The position numbers were made by a program, and so were the translations under genes. DNA of 64,000 bases. Source: JAEULH01 sp963746275 (GTDB lineage: Bacteria; Pseudomonadota; Alphaproteobacteria; Rhodospirillales; Defluviicoccaceae). Of the stretch, positions 34,757 to 47,993 are shown piece after piece. The notes beneath the pieces were generated by a model. It worked only from the letters and a program-made list of their open reading frames with translations. It searched no databases and had not been told where the DNA came from. Numbering within the stretch: position 1 is the stretch's first letter; each line of letters opens with the position of its first letter. The DNA lies in the NCBI GenBank assembly GCA_963746275.1, contig CAVVAX010000018.1, forward strand, positions 58,001-122,000. The letters run 5' to 3'.

Positions 34757-35299
34757 ATGAGCGCGGACCGCGTCGAGATCGTCGAGGGCGACATCACCCG
34801 GCTCGGCGTCGACGCCATCGTCAATGCGGCGAACGAGTCGCTGCTCGGCGGCGGCGGGGTTGATGGGGCCATCCACCGCGCCGCCGGACCGGAGCTTCTG
34901 GCCGAATGCCGGACGCTCGGCGGCTGCCCTACCGGCGGAGCGAAGATCACCAAGGCCTACCGCCTCCCCGCCCGCCATGTCATCCACACGGTCGGCCCGG
35001 TGTGGCGCGGCGGCGGCTCGGGTGAGGAGGCGCTGCTCGCCTCCTGCTACCGCCGCTGCCTGGAGATCGCGGCCGAGCATCGCCTTGCTACGGTCGCTTT
35101 TCCCGCCATCAGCACCGGCATCTACGGCTTTCCTGCCGACCGGGCGGCGGAGATAGCGGTCGGCGCCATCATCGCCACGCTCGCGCGGCATGAGCACCCG
35201 GCCCGCGTCATCCTCTGCTGCTTCGGCGAGCAAAGCGCCGCTGCCCACCGCGCGGCGCTGGCCAAGAGCGGCTATTGGCAGCAGCCGGATCAGGCCTGA
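34757..35299 (+). CDS. Macro-domain protein (O-acetyl-ADP-ribose deacetylase-like)
   Basis: The 180-residue macro domain has DRVEIVEGDITRLGVDAIVNAANESLLGGGGVDGAIHR in family form, with the ADP-ribose-binding GDI and NAAN, the GGGGVDGAIH loop, and AFPAISTGIYGFP. YmdB-type members hydrolyse O-acetyl-ADP-ribose or remove ADP-ribose from proteins. AGGAGG precedes ATG 34757. About 60 bp of its 3' end occurs again, imperfectly, at 36352-36413. Confidence 0.9.
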   Translation: MSADRVEIVEGDITRLGVDAIVNAANESLLGGGGVDGAIHRAAGPELLAECRTLGGCPTGGAKITKAYRLPARHVIHTVGPVWRGGGSGEEALLASCYRRCLEIAAEHRLATVAFPAISTGIYGFPADRAAEIAVGAIIATLARHEHPARVILCCFGEQSAAAHRAALAKSGYWQQPDQA

Positions 35300-35623
35300 A
35301 ACGCCTTCCTTATCGTTGAGCGACATTATGCAAGTCGTCCTTTCGAGGAGGCGGACGCCCGCGAAGCAGTCCACCGCATCTAAGCTTTCTCTGGATCGCC
35401 AAGCGCTCTCCCGGCGCGCGCTGACGGTCCGTTTTTTGTCGCCGTCATCGCCGCATTTGTTGCGACGATCCACGTCTTTAGTGGACCCCGGGGGCAAGCC
35501 TGGACAAGCCCGAGGGTGACGAACTGCGGGTTCAGAACGGCGGCTTCACAATCGAGTTGATGACGGCATTTTTGTTGATTCGCCGAAACGGAATGGCTGA
35601 CGAAATAGAGGGGAGGGCCAACG
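35300..35623. other. Spacer with composite palindrome copy 3
   Basis: The 324-bp spacer after the macro-domain gene contains a module-one-like inverted repeat (GTCGCCGTCATCGCC...TGCGACGATCC, about 35440-35472) and a module-two palindrome (GTGGACCCCGGGGGC...GCCCGAGGGTGACGA, 35482-35523). No gene is seen. Confidence 0.6.
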
Positions 35624-36328
35624 ATGCGCTTCATCAACGAGCAGCTGCTTCAGGGTAAGCGCCGACGCGCGGTGCTGGCAGCAGCGGCGCTATTCGTTGC
35701 CGCGTGCACGCCGCAGGCGGACAGCTACTACCCGCTCGACGCGGGGCGAAGCTGGACGTACGCGATGGTCATCCAGCCAGCGAGTGGGCAGGCCATAACG
35801 GCAACCAACGCAGTCACGAACCTGCAGGAGCGAAGGGTGGCGGGGCAGACGGTGACGCCGCAGGCAACGGAAGCGCTGGGTCAACGTCGGCTCCGCTTCA
35901 TCAGCGCCGACAGAGCGGGGCGTTGTTGAGATCGCCGACCAGGACAGCGAGGCGGCCGAGCCGCAAATCAAGAGTCCTCCGAACACCATTCTCAAGATGC
36001 CGCTGACCGTCGGCGGGGTCTGGGAGACCACCTGGGAAACGAACCAGTTCGGCCAGCGAACGCTGTTGCCGATAGCGAAGACGGTCGAGAGCACCGACCG
36101 CCCGTGCACCGTCGCGGGGCGGACTTTCAGCAACTGCCTGCATCTGCGGCTGGCGGGATCGGGGCTGGTGAGCGTTGGTGACCGTTCGGCGACGGTCGAT
36201 GTTGCGGGCGAGGAATGGTTCGTGCCCGCGGTGGGTTACGTCAGCGGCCTCTTTGCGGAGAGCGTTCGCGGCGTGCCGCAGAAAACGACGTCCGCGTCGA
36301 GGTGACGCTGACCAACAGCACTCGCTGA
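35624..36328 (+). CDS. Predicted lipoprotein of unknown function, frame-broken
   Basis: The product starts with a basic N-region and lipobox (AALFVAACTPQ), followed by SYYPLDAGRSWTYAM, then, in a second frame, GVVEIADQDSEAAEPQ, MPLTVGGVWETTWETNQFGQ, CTVAGRTFSNCLHLRLAG and VDVAGEEWFVPAVGYVSG, and finally ENDVRVEVTLTNSTR to TGA 36328 in a third. Breaks near 35918 and 36275 are needed. The pattern is that of an outer-membrane-anchored beta-rich protein. I do not recognise the family. Composition is a little lower in GC than the neighbours. Confidence 0.6.
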
Positions 36329-36351
36329 GCGGCTTGCAGCAGACGGGATGG

Positions 36352-36413
36352 CTCATCCTCTGCTTCGGCGAGAAAAGAGCACCGCCCCCGCCCACCGCGC
36401 CGCGCTGGCCAAG
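36352..36413 (+). repeat. Degenerate partial copy of the macro-domain gene 3' end
   Basis: TCATCCTCTGC-TTCGGCGAG-AAAG...GCCCACCGCGCCGCGCTGGCCAAG repeats 35208-35270 with a few indels (by eye about 85 percent identity). The copy is non-coding. The two copies bracket the lipoprotein gene. Confidence 0.6.
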
Positions 36414-36496
36414 GCGAGAGCGACAGAGCCGGGCGGCGGTTGATCACTTCGGCACGCTGCGACGACGATGGAGCTTGTGGCGCTCTCGTGTAAAGT

Positions 36497-37374
36497 TCAG
36501 GCCGCTGCGGTTTTCTGGTCGGTCCCCCGGCGCAATGGCCAGTTCTCCCACTTCTCCAGCACGCCCTCGGTCCACAGCCCGCAGCGCTTGTCCTTCCAGG
36601 TTACGTAGCCGGAGTAAGGGTAGCCCTCGCCGAGGTACCTGTACGTCCCGGCGCTGATGTACTCGAAAATACGGAAGTCGTAAGTCGCCGAAAGACCGGC
36701 GTTGGTGATGTTGTAGCACTTGTCCGAGAGAAGGATGCTTCCCTTCTTGGTCTGGTTTGGGAACGCCTCGAGCACGGCCGAGATGATGTCATGCCCGTTC
36801 ATGAGGCTCCCGGGCTCAACTCCGGTCAGCACCGAGCGCAGCATGCCAGCGATTGAGGGCCTCGTGGTTCCCGCCGTGGCGGTGGCTGATCCTGTCACGA
36901 TGCCCGGTGGCGCGGCGGCCGCCCGCCAGGATGCGGGAGAGCAGGGGGAGGGTGCCCTTTCGTCTGCGTCGGCCGGAGAAGACCTCCACATCCGCACGAT
37001 GCTCAACATGTCCTGGTCGTGGAACTCCAGGGCGTGCTGTTCCAGCCTCGCGAGCGACAGCCCGAGACACTCGAAACCGTTGAAGCCAGCGGCGCCCCGG
37101 ATCTCGGCTGTCACGCGCGTGCCGATCAGCATGCCCCGGGGCCGCGCCCCGTCCCGCTGCAGGACGTAATGGCCGTACACGCTTAACTGCCGATGTCGGG
37201 TCGGCAAAGCGAGCCAATCTTCACTTCGACCACCAGCACCCGTCCGCTGGCATCGCGAAATAGCAGATCGACCCGTTTCCTGTTTATGCGATGCTGCCGG
37301 TCAATCAAGACAAGACCCGGCTCGATGAGCTCTGGATGACGAGCAAGGAAGTTTTCAAGATCGTTCTCACGCAT
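36497..37374 (-). CDS. NucS/DUF91-like nuclease with extra C-terminal domain, frame-broken
   Basis: From ATG 37374: MRENDLENFLARHPELIEPGL, then RINRKRVDLLFRDASGRVLVVEVKIG, which is the PD-(D/E)XK-type core of NucS-like endonucleases (catalytic D and ExK). The next frame continues RQLSVYGHYVLQRDG and RGMLIGTRVTAEI, and then a separate C-terminal region (ISAVLEAFPNQTKKGSILLS, FRIFEYISAGTYRYLGEG, GYVTWKDKRCGLWTEG) that I cannot name. A break near 37195 is certain; a second is possible around 36830-37000, where the translation becomes Ala/Pro-rich. NucS itself cuts mismatched DNA in actinobacteria, but this protein may be a stand-alone or defence-type nuclease. Confidence 0.6.
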
Positions 37375-37573
37375 GTTCGCCTGTCTCGTCCGCTTTGGCA
37401 GCAGCGACACAGCATAACCAATGCACTTCAGCCGCGCTGTGCGCCCGGTCACACGTGGAGCGGCCCGGCATTTGACCCTCCACACCGGGCAGATCAAAAG
37501 AACGCTTGCCACGGGGCCGGGGGACGCTTAAGTCTACAACACGAAAAAAAAGTGAAATTAAACCGGACGGGTC

Positions 37574-38782
37574 GTGCTCGCGGGTAAAACCATCCTGCTC
37601 GTCATTGCGGGCGGCATCGCCGCCTACAAGTGCCTGGAGCTGATCCGCCGCCTGCGCGAGAAGGGTGCGTCCTGCCGCGCCATCCTGACCAAGGCGGGCG
37701 CCGAGTTCGTCACCCCGCTGTCCGTTGCGGCGCTGACCGAGGACAAGGTCTACATGGACCTGTTCTCGCTCACCGACGAAAGCGAGATGGGCCACATCCG
37801 GCTGTCGCGGGAAGCCGATCTCGTCGTCGTCGCCCCGGCCACCGCCGACATCCTCGCGCGGATGGCGACCGGCCAGGCGAACGACCTCGCCACCACCGCG
37901 CTGCTCGCCACCGACAAGAGCGTGCTCTGCGCCCCGGCGATGAACGTCAGGATGTGGGAGCACGCGGCGACCCGGGCCAACATCGAGACGCTCAGCGGGC
38001 GGGGGATCCGCTTCGTCGGGCCCACCGAGGGCGACATGGCCTGCGGCGAATGGGGCTTCGGCCGGATGGCCGAGCCGGACGACATCGTTGCCGCCATCGA
38101 GGCACATTTCGCGGGCGCGAAGCCGCTCGCGGGCGCACGGGCGCTGGTCACCAGCGGCCCGACCATCGAACCCATCGACCCGGTGCGCTTCATCTGCAAC
38201 CGCTCGTCCGGCCGACAGGGCCATGCCATCGCCGCGGCCCTGGCCGCCGCGGGGGCGGAGACGACGCTGGTTTCCGGGCCGGTGGCGATGGCGGACCCAC
38301 CCGGCGTCCGGGTGGTTCGGGTGGAGACGGCGCGGGAGATGCTGGCGGCCTGCGAGAACGCGCTACCGGTGGACGTCGCCGTCTGCGCCGCGGCGGTGTG
38401 CGACTGGCGGGCGGTCCGCGAGGCGGGCGAGAAGATCAAGAAGGCGGAAGGTCTTGCGCCACCGCCGCTGGCGTTGGAGGAGAATCCCGACATCCTGGCG
38501 ACGCTGAGCCAAAGCCGGGAGCGGCGGCCGCGGCTGGTCATCGGCTTCGCCGCGGAAACGGGCGACCTCGTCGCCAACGCGCAACGGAAGCTCATGCGCA
38601 AAGGCTGCGACTGGATCGTCGGCAACGACGTCTCCGTCGCCACCGGGACCTTCGGGGGCGCGGACAACGCGGTCGTGCTGGTCACGGCCGAGGGCGTCGA
38701 ACCCTGGCCGCGCATGTCCAAGGAGGCCGTCGGCCGTCGGCTCGCGGACGCGATCGCCCGGCGGCTGGAGCAGGCCTTGTGA
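37574..38782 (+). CDS. coaBC: Bifunctional phosphopantothenoylcysteine decarboxylase/phosphopantothenate-cysteine ligase
   Basis: CoaBC makes 4'-phosphopantetheine in CoA synthesis. The flavoprotein decarboxylase half (about 1-180) shows ILLVIAGGIAAYKCLELIR, a substrate-binding HIRLSREADLVVVAPATA, CAPAMNVRMW, and GDMACGEWGFGRM. The ligase half begins ALVTSGPTIEPIDPVRFI and carries NRSSGRQGHAIAAAL, AAAVCDWR and a lysine-rich KIKK. The start is GTG 37574, just after an A-rich tract. The stop overlaps the dut start in GTGA. Confidence 0.95.
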   Translation: MLAGKTILLVIAGGIAAYKCLELIRRLREKGASCRAILTKAGAEFVTPLSVAALTEDKVYMDLFSLTDESEMGHIRLSREADLVVVAPATADILARMATGQANDLATTALLATDKSVLCAPAMNVRMWEHAATRANIETLSGRGIRFVGPTEGDMACGEWGFGRMAEPDDIVAAIEAHFAGAKPLAGARALVTSGPTIEPIDPVRFICNRSSGRQGHAIAAALAAAGAETTLVSGPVAMADPPGVRVVRVETAREMLAACENALPVDVAVCAAAVCDWRAVREAGEKIKKAEGLAPPPLALEENPDILATLSQSRERRPRLVIGFAAETGDLVANAQRKLMRKGCDWIVGNDVSVATGTFGGADNAVVLVTAEGVEPWPRMSKEAVGRRLADAIARRLEQAL

Positions 38783-39258
38783 GCGCCGTTCCCGTGCCGA
38801 TCCGAAGGCTTGCGCATGCGGCCGACCTGCCGCTGCCGGCGTATGCCACGGAACACAGCGCCGGCCTCGATCTGCTCGCGGCCGTCGCCGAGCCGTTCGA
38901 TCTTGCGCCGGGCGAGCGGGCGCTGGTGCCCGCCGGCATCGCCATTGCGCTGCCCGACGGCTACGAGGCGCAGGTGCGGCCGCGCTCGGGCCTCGCCCTG
39001 CATCATGGCATCGGCGTGCTCAACGCGCCCGGGACCATCGACGCCGACTACCGTGGCGAGGTCGCCGTCATCCTGATCAACTTCGCCGCCAAGCCGTTTC
39101 GCATCGAGCGCGGAACCCGCATCGCCCAGCTCGTCATCGCCCCGGTGGCCCGGGCCGTCTGGCGCGAGGTCGACGAGCTGGCCGGCAGCGCCCGCGCCGA
39201 GGGTGGCTTCGGTTCCACCGGGATGGCCCTGCCCGAACAGCGTGCGCGGAAAGGATGA
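38779..39258 (+). CDS. dut: Deoxyuridine 5'-triphosphate nucleotidohydrolase
   Basis: dUTPase keeps uracil out of DNA and supplies dUMP. The five trimeric dUTPase motifs can be seen: AGLDLLA, PRSGLAL, GTIDADYRGEV, RIAQLVI, and GGFGSTG at the C-terminal arm. The length of 159 is typical. coaBC-dut is a common conserved pair; the start overlaps the coaBC stop. Confidence 0.96.
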   Translation: MSAVPVPIRRLAHAADLPLPAYATEHSAGLDLLAAVAEPFDLAPGERALVPAGIAIALPDGYEAQVRPRSGLALHHGIGVLNAPGTIDADYRGEVAVILINFAAKPFRIERGTRIAQLVIAPVARAVWREVDELAGSARAEGGFGSTGMALPEQRARKG

Positions 39259-39262
39259 CGGG

Positions 39263-39718
39263 ATGCTGCGTCTTTCGAGGAAAACGCTGTTCGCGATCGA
39301 GGCCGTCCTCGACATCGCCTACCACGCCGGCAGCGAGCCGGTGCAGAGCCGCGAAATCACCCGGCGTCAGGGTATCCCCCGCCGCTACCTGGAGCAGGCG
39401 CTGCAGAGCCTGGTCCGCCATGGCCTGCTCGTCGGCGTTCGCGGCCCGCGCGGCGGTTATCGCCTCGCCAAGGAGCGCCGGCGGATCACCATCGGCGACA
39501 TCATCCGGGTGATCCGGCAGGTGGAAACGGCGGAGGACCCGCTCCAGGACGGCGCCGGCTCGCCGCTGGCGCAAAGGGTCGTCCGGCCGCTGTGGCTGGA
39601 ATTGCAGGGCGAGCTGATGGAGCGCCTCGACCAGGTCACCATCGACGACCTCTGCGTCCGCGCCAACGGCGCCGGCATCACCAGCGAGGGCCGGACCAAC
39701 CTTGACTTCTCCATCTGA
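39263..39718 (+). CDS. Rrf2-family transcriptional regulator
   Basis: The 151-residue protein has an Rrf2 winged helix (LSRKTLFAIEAVLDIAYHAG, EITRRQGIPRRYLEQALQSLVRHGLL, RGPRGGYRLAKERRRITIGDIIRVI). The three clustered cysteines that hold the Fe-S cluster in IscR and NsrR are absent, so it more resembles CymR-type members. CymR controls cysteine synthesis with CysK, and here cysK follows 38 bp downstream, so regulation of cysteine supply is a reasonable inference. Confidence 0.85.
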   Translation: MLRLSRKTLFAIEAVLDIAYHAGSEPVQSREITRRQGIPRRYLEQALQSLVRHGLLVGVRGPRGGYRLAKERRRITIGDIIRVIRQVETAEDPLQDGAGSPLAQRVVRPLWLELQGELMERLDQVTIDDLCVRANGAGITSEGRTNLDFSI

Positions 39719-39756
39719 AGCCGCTCCATGGCAAGAACAGACAGGATTGAGGGACG

Positions 39757-40767
<1,011 letters not shown>

Positions 40768-40906
40768 AGCGAGGACGACGCGCGAACGCCGTCGCGCGCG
40801 ATGAGGCGGGCGGGAGCCGACGAAGCAACTCCGTCAAGGCGCGCTGGATCGCACGCTGCTTCGCGGCCCGGGATGACGGCCTGGTAAAGAACAGGTGTTT
40901 TCTGGT

Positions 40907-40973
40907 GTCATGGTCGTGTGCTCGTCACGGCCACGCCTTTAATCGACCCCCGGAACAAGTCCGGGGGTGACGA
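40907..40973. repeat. Composite intergenic palindrome, copy 4
   Basis: Module one is GTCATGGTCGTGTG...CACGGCCAC, module two CGACCCCCGG-AACAAGT-CCGGGGGTGACGA (40944-40973), nearly identical to the copy at 5641-5674. About 40 bp upstream, CGACGAAGCAACTCC...GCTGCTTCGCGGCCCGGGATGACGG (about 40818-40887) is a degenerate member of another palindrome family also seen at 43.75 kb. Together they fill the cysK-moeB spacer. Confidence 0.8.
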
Positions 40974-41043
40974 AAAGGGTCCGGAGAGGACGGTCCCGCA
41001 CAACCGGATTGACGACGACCCCCTTCGAAGGGCAGCCGCGAAC

Positions 41044-41859
41044 GTGGAGTTCAGTGACGCCGACATCACCCGTTACGCCCGCCACATCCTCCTCGACGAG
41101 ATCGGCGGGGCGGGGCAGGCGCGGCTGCGCCGGGCCAAGGTGCTGGTGGTCGGCGCGGGCGGCCTGGGCTCGCCGCTGCTGATGTACTTGGCCGCCGCCG
41201 GCATCGGCACCCTCGGCATCGTCGACGACGACGTGGTCGACCTGAGCAATCTCCAACGGCAGATCGTGCACACGACGGCGCGCATCGGCGAGGCCAAGGT
41301 GGCGAGCGCGAGGACGACGCTCTCGGAGCTCAACCCGGGAACCAAGGTCGTCGAGCATCGGGAGCGCCTGGACGCTGGCAACGCCCTGGCGCTCGCCCAA
41401 GCCTACGACATCGTGGCGGACGGCAGCGACAACTTCCCCACCCGGTTCCTGCTCAACGATGCCTGCTTCTTCGCCCAAAGGCCGCTGGTCTCGGGCGCGG
41501 TGCTCCGCTTCGAGGGCCAGGTTTCGACCTTCAAGGCCTATGCGGGCGCCGCGCATGGCGTGCACGGGCCGTGCTACCGCTGCCTGTTCCGCAGCCCGCC
41601 GCCGCGGGGCGAGATCCCGTCCTGCGCCGAAGCCGGCGTGCTCGGCGCCTTCTGCGGCGTCATCGGCTCGCTGCAGGCGACCGAGGTCCTCAAGGAGCTG
41701 CTGGGGATCGGCGACAGCCTGTCGGGCTCGCTGCTGCTGGTCGACGCGCTCGGCGCCCGCTTTCGCAAGGTCCGGGTTAAGGCTGACCCCGGCTGCCCGC
41801 TTTGCGGCACCGCGCCAACCATCACCGACGTGCGCGCCCATCCGGAGCCCGCCCTCTAA
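41044..41859 (+). CDS. moeB: MoeB/ThiF-family adenylyltransferase (E1-like)
   Basis: The enzyme adenylates the C-terminal glycine of a sulfur carrier protein such as MoaD or ThiS. The 271-residue protein has RYARHILLDEIGGAGQ, GAGGLGSPLLMYLAAAG (nucleotide binding), DLSNLQRQIVH, DGSDNFPTRFLLND, and two zinc CxxC pairs (CYRC and CPLC). MoeB and ThiF cannot be separated by sequence alone. The start GTG 41044 is where homology begins; the stop overlaps the DsrE-like start in TAATG. Confidence 0.92.
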   Translation: MEFSDADITRYARHILLDEIGGAGQARLRRAKVLVVGAGGLGSPLLMYLAAAGIGTLGIVDDDVVDLSNLQRQIVHTTARIGEAKVASARTTLSELNPGTKVVEHRERLDAGNALALAQAYDIVADGSDNFPTRFLLNDACFFAQRPLVSGAVLRFEGQVSTFKAYAGAAHGVHGPCYRCLFRSPPPRGEIPSCAEAGVLGAFCGVIGSLQATEVLKELLGIGDSLSGSLLLVDALGARFRKVRVKADPGCPLCGTAPTITDVRAHPEPAL

Positions 41860-42278
41860 TGAACAGCGACAGCCTCTCCATGGTCGTCTTCTCCGGCGAC
41901 TTCGACCGGGTGCACTATGCGCTGGCCATGGCCGCCTCGGCGGCGGCGCTGGGCAGGCCGGTGACGCTGCTCTTTACCGGCGCGGCAGTGCGGGCTTTGG
42001 CCGCCGACATCGACGGCGAGGCCGGATGGCGGGGGCTGCACGCCAGCGACGGACGCGCCGCCGGCCAGGTCGATGCCGATTACCACACCCGCGGCGTTGC
42101 CGGCTTCGAGGAGCTGCTTGCCGCCTGTGCCGAGCTCCGCGTGCGCCTGATCGCCTGCGAGATGGGGATGCGCGTCGGCGGCCTGGACCGCTCGGCCTTG
42201 CGGGCGGACATCGCCATCGAGCAGGCCGGCCTAGCCACCTTCCTCGCCGATGCTTCCGCCGGCGTCACCTTCGTCTGA
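41859..42278 (+). CDS. DsrE/DsrF-like sulfur relay family protein
   Basis: The 139-residue protein has the DsrE fold: LSMVVFSGDFDRVHYALAMAASAAALGRPVTLLF, a FEELLAACAELRVRLIACEMGM segment with a central cysteine (position typical for persulfide transfer) and a hydrophobic end. It overlaps moeB by one base, suggesting a link to sulfur transfer for molybdopterin, thiamine or tRNA. Confidence 0.8.
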   Translation: MNSDSLSMVVFSGDFDRVHYALAMAASAAALGRPVTLLFTGAAVRALAADIDGEAGWRGLHASDGRAAGQVDADYHTRGVAGFEELLAACAELRVRLIACEMGMRVGGLDRSALRADIAIEQAGLATFLADASAGVTFV

Positions 42279-42330
42279 GACTGGGGAAGCGACCACCGCG
42301 CGGACGGCCGGGACAAGCGTCACCCTCACC

Positions 42331-42366
42331 GTCACCCGCGGACGTGTCCCGCGGGTCCATGACGAC
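42331..42366. repeat. Module-two palindrome, inverse orientation
   Basis: GTCACCCGCGGACGTGTCCCGCGGGTCCATGACGAC is the reverse form of the module-two element (compare 55395). It lies between the convergent DsrE-like and TolC-family genes. Confidence 0.65.
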
Positions 42367-42373
42367 GTGCGCG

Positions 42374-43750
42374 CTAGTCGTTCGCCCGGAGCCCGAGGTG
42401 GTGGCGGTCGAGGCGGCCGACGGCGGCCAGCAGCCGGTAGGTGGCCAAAGCCGCGTCTGCCTCGGCCGTCGTCTGGGCGATGAGCGCCCTGGTCAGCTCG
42501 TCCTCGGCGTCGAGCACGTTGATCGCCGTCTCCCGGCCGGCGGCGCGGAGCTTGCGGCGCATCTCGAAGACCTGCTCGGCGATGACCACGCCGTTGTGCA
42601 AGAGATCGCGCCGCTCCCTCGCCGTCTCCAGGCCGTACCAGGCGACGCGGACGGCCTCGATGACCCGGCGCTCCAGCGCCTCGTGGTCGCTGCGGCTGCC
42701 CTGGTAGCTGGCCGCGGCCGAGGCGGTGGCGGCGCTGGTAGCGAAGCCGTCGAACAGGGTCCAGGTGGCGCGGACTAGCACCGAGACGTCGGTGCGGACG
42801 CCCTCGACCAGGTCGGTGTCCTTCTCGTAGTTGGCCCCGGCAACGAGGTCGAGGCTCGGGTAGTGGCCGGCGCGCGCCAGCCTGCGCCCCTCGCCGGCCT
42901 CGGCGACGGCGGCGAGGCTCGCGTTCACCGCCGGGTTGTCGGCGCGGGCGACGCCGATGGCGGCGTCCAGGTCCGGCGGCACCAGGTGCAGCGGCAGCGC
43001 CGGCAAGGCCATGGCGTCGACCTCGGGCGGCCGGCCGAAGATCTGCAGGTAGCGGCCGATGCCGGCGCGCAAAGCACCCTCAAAGGCGATCCGCTGCTCC
43101 TTCGCCACCTGCAGCCGGGACTTGGCCTGGAGAACATCGACGGCGATGCCGGCGCCGCGCTGGACGCGCTCGTCCTCCAGGCGGAGCTGGCGCTTGATCG
43201 TCTCCTCGCTGCCGCGGGCGAGTTCGACCAGCCGGCGCTGCCGCAGCACCTCCAGGTAGGCGGCGATCCCCTCGAACAGGACCTGCTGGCGCGTCGACGC
43301 CAGCGAGAAGACCGCCCCCTCCTGGTGCAGCGTTGCCGCCTGGACCTGTGCTGGGGTGGCGAAGCCATTAAACAGGTTTTGCGAGACGTGGACGCCGCCG
43401 AGCTGGGCGACGGACACCCATTCGCCGCCGCCGGCGCGGCTGGTCACCGGGCTGTCGATGTATTGCGGGCCGATGCCGGTCGAGACCTCAAGCTTGGGGA
43501 GGTAGCCGGCGGACGCCCGGTCAATCTCGCTGCCGGCGGCCGCGACCGCATGACGGCGCCCGGCGATCTCCGGATGCGTGTCGGCGAGGGTCTGCAGCTC
43601 GTCGTTCAGCGACTGCGCCGCTGCCTCGCCCACCGGGGTCAGCAGAGCGAGTACGAAGACGAGGAGCGCGAGCGTGAAGCTGCCGGCCAAGGACCCCCCG
43701 TCGGCGATGGACCGCTTCGCGCGCTGCTCCCGTGGCCCGAGTCGCGTCAT
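42374..43750 (-). CDS. TolC-family outer-membrane efflux/secretion protein
   Basis: The roughly 458-residue protein has a signal segment (GSFTLALLVFVLALLTPVGEAAAQ), a first coiled-coil half (LADTHPEIAGRRHAVAAAGSEIDRA, GYLPKLEVSTGIG), VSQNLFNGF, and a second half (NPAVNASLAAVAEAG, GHYPSLDLVAGANYEKD, ATWTLFDGFATSAATASA). These are the duplicated alpha-barrel repeats of TolC. No inner-membrane pump or fusion protein is adjacent. The LapE-like repeat pattern may mean type I secretion. Start ATG 43750 is within the edge of a palindromic repeat; an open frame to 43831 is repeat-derived. Confidence 0.87.
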   Translation of the reverse strand: MTRLGPREQRAKRSIADGGSLAGSFTLALLVFVLALLTPVGEAAAQSLNDELQTLADTHPEIAGRRHAVAAAGSEIDRASAGYLPKLEVSTGIGPQYIDSPVTSRAGGGEWVSVAQLGGVHVSQNLFNGFATPAQVQAATLHQEGAVFSLASTRQQVLFEGIAAYLEVLRQRRLVELARGSEETIKRQLRLEDERVQRGAGIAVDVLQAKSRLQVAKEQRIAFEGALRAGIGRYLQIFGRPPEVDAMALPALPLHLVPPDLDAAIGVARADNPAVNASLAAVAEAGEGRRLARAGHYPSLDLVAGANYEKDTDLVEGVRTDVSVLVRATWTLFDGFATSAATASAAASYQGSRSDHEALERRVIEAVRVAWYGLETARERRDLLHNGVVIAEQVFEMRRKLRAAGRETAINVLDAEDELTRALIAQTTAEADAALATYRLLAAVGRLDRHHLGLRAND

Positions 43751-43845
43751 TGCGAGGAGGCGAAGCCGACGCGGCAATCCATAGTGGCGCTGCTGGATCG
43801 CCACGCCGCTTCGCGGCTCGCGATGACGCAAAGGGGAATCCTTCT
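43745..43845. repeat. GTCATTGCGAGGAGG-type extended palindrome
   Basis: CGTCATTGCGAGGAGGCGAAGCCGACGCGGCAATCCA followed by TGGATCGCCACGCCGCTTCGCGGCTCGCGATGACG is a long imperfect inverted repeat of the widespread GTCATTGCGAG family. It lies directly at the TolC-family gene start, so a hairpin may form in its leader. A degenerate relative is at 40.82-40.89 kb. Confidence 0.8.
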
Positions 43846-43929
43846 GGAGCGGGGCGCGCTAGATCACCACGCCACTCTACCACGGATCCACACCTTAATT
43901 AACCCATATAGGGGTAATCCGCCGCGGCC

Positions 43930-47547
<3,618 letters not shown>

Positions 47548-47741
47548 CTTCCCGTCCGGACGCGACCGACATCCCATGCCGTCCGACCGCAGCCTAGCCG
47601 CTTTCGGACGACGCAGGCAGGGTGGAAGCGGGCGAGTGCTTCATGCGTCGTACCGGCCGGCGCGGCCATGACGCGATCTGCCGGATGCGCTACTGTTTCG
47701 AGAAGAATGGAGTAGCGCTCCGCAGGAAGCAGGAGACACGA

Positions 47742-47945
47742 ATGAAGCTGACGGCCATCATCGAGCGCGAGGGCTCGGGCTACGTCTCCCTCTGCCCCGA
47801 GCTCGATATCGCCAGCCAGGGAGACACCGTCGAGCAGGCGCGCGAGAACCTCGAGGAGGCCCTCGGCCTGTTCTTCGAGTGCGCCTCACCCGGCGAGATC
47901 AAGGCGCGCCTCAAAAGCGAGCTTTACGTAACTCAGGTTGGGTAG
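47742..47945 (+). CDS. Orphan HicB-like antitoxin-family protein
   Basis: The 67-residue protein MKLTAIIEREGSGYVSLCPELDIASQGDTVEQARENLEEA shows the RNase-H-like HicB N-domain. There is no C-terminal DNA-binding domain, and no HicA toxin is visible on either side. Many such short stand-alone HicB-like proteins are chromosomal remnants or regulators. AGGAG precedes the ATG. Confidence 0.8.
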   Translation: MKLTAIIEREGSGYVSLCPELDIASQGDTVEQARENLEEALGLFFECASPGEIKARLKSELYVTQVG

Positions 47946-47993
47946 GTCCGAGCGGTGCCCGGACGGCCGGGACGGTCCGGGCTGGAAGCAGCC

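Noticed and set aside
37535..37560. A terminator in the A-rich tract before coaBC
   Set aside because: The A-run is not preceded by a stable stem on the minus strand, and both neighbouring genes transcribe away from it.
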